The notes under the pieces: generated by a model
What the model saw: the letters and a program-made list of their open reading frames with translations, nothing else
Told to the model about the DNA's origin: nothing
The model's database searches: none
Shown here: piece after piece, positions 5,373 through 5,867 of the stretch
Layout: every line of letters begins with the position of its first letter
Position numbering within the stretch: position 1 is the stretch's first letter
Origin: an uncultured Lachnospiraceae bacterium
Lineage (GTDB): Bacteria; Bacillota_A; Clostridia; Lachnospirales; Lachnospiraceae
Assembly: GCA_910585655.1 (NCBI GenBank)
Contig: CAJUFW010000024.1
Location: forward strand, 22,836-28,702
Direction of reading: 5' to 3'
DNA: 5,867 bases
Position numbers and translations under genes: made by a program

Positions 5373-5867
5373 GTTTTAGACAGCATACTAATCAGTGTAG
5401 GTTCTGCCTTTTCAAGCACAAATAAGCGGTATTACGAATCCGTACATTAAGAATTGTTAAAGCTCTTTGTTTTATTGTGTGGCAGTTCAGTCAATGGCTT
5501 CTCGACAATGATTGCCATGATATCTGTATGGAATCCATAGGTAAATACTGGATTCCTGTCTTTCACCTTCTGGAAGATGAAATCCATGTTGTCATTGCCA
5601 ATCCCAAATAGGTAAAGGCAATGAAAGGCAACAAAGATAATGCCAAAGATTCTAAATGGCTTGGAGATTTGTTCCATCTTGGACTTGTCAAAGGCAGTTA
5701 TATCCCTTGTAAGAAAGTCCGTATTCTCAGGGAATACACTTGCTATCGTTACAAGCTTGCTTCCTGCCGTTCCAGTGAAAAGAATCAATATCAGAATGCT
5801 CTTACTGTTTGTAATGTTGCATTAGATTCTGTTGTTTCCGATATCTTTGGGAAGTCATCCACGTCCA
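5373..5867 (+). pseudogene. Decayed IS110-family transposase, 5' portion, runs off the right edge
   Basis: Read across frames, this stretch encodes the N-terminal DEDD (RuvC-like) half of an IS110-family transposase. From 5483 the frame gives QFSQWLLDND, CHDICMESIGKYWIPVF and HLLEDE. A one-base insertion in an A-run (5580-5583) then shifts the frame, which resumes as IHVVIANPK. A TAG at 5610-5612 replaces the usual Tyr codon before VKAMKGNK. DSKWLGDLFHLGLVKGSYIP, RILREYT and SSEKNQYQNALTV follow to the edge. The ESTG motif has become ESIG, and the TD of the usual KTDKKD motif is DN. Upstream, weak matches (VLD at 5373-5381, then SSTNK, then GIT in another frame) suggest at least two more shifts in the N-terminus; the left limit is therefore approximate. 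It cannot make a full protein. The continuation outside the window is unknown. Confidence 0.8.

Noticed and set aside
5447..5788. Minus-strand frame of 113 codons opposite the transposase remnant
   Set aside because: The plus strand carries clear IS110 transposase motifs across the same bases. The minus frame has no recognisable motif or ribosome binding site and is a shadow of that gene.

Overview
The window looks like a piece of a low-to-medium GC Bacillota genome, most likely a gut Clostridia/Lachnospiraceae-type organism. This rests on strong AGGAGG-type ribosome binding sites, the kinds of hydrolases present, a RelB/DinJ-PIN toxin-antitoxin pair, a group IIC-like intron remnant and an IS110-family transposase remnant. 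No rRNA, tRNA or CRISPR array was seen. The taxonomic placement is inference from style, not from a marker gene.

Layout, left to right. (1) 1-779, plus strand: a compact toxin-antitoxin operon. It has an extended -10 promoter overlapped by a small palindrome, then a DinJ/RelB-type antitoxin, then a PIN-domain ribonuclease-type toxin 9 bases downstream. (2) 780-853: a short convergent gap. (3) 854-4736, minus strand: three hydrolase genes read from right to left. These are an alpha/beta-hydrolase esterase/peptidase with an N-terminal Ig-like region, a divergent subtilisin-family lipoprotein, and a metal-dependent amidohydrolase of the Xaa-Pro/Xaa-Arg dipeptidase-like group. A clear intrinsic terminator follows the esterase. 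The lipoprotein gene starts in an ATGA overlap with an 18-codon open frame that carries its own strong Shine-Dalgarno, and the amidohydrolase has its own extended -10 promoter. (4) 4737-5867: a scarred mobile-element region. It holds the 3' end (domains V and VI) of a group IIC-like intron with no reverse transcriptase, a 41-residue hydrophobic ORF that looks shortened, and a badly decayed IS110-family transposase running off the right edge.

How the genes may work together. The antitoxin and toxin should form a self-regulating pair. The three minus-strand genes all encode hydrolases. One is predicted to be anchored outside the membrane and two are predicted cytoplasmic, which would fit stepwise breakdown of peptides or esters, but no direct link is shown by the sequence. 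The right end appears to be an insertion graveyard rather than a working system. I do not see convincing evidence for a wholly new biological system. The most unusual items are the divergent subtilase with an Asp where the oxyanion-hole Asn is expected, its leader-ORF/terminator arrangement, and the orphan intron 3' end next to the small hydrophobic ORF.
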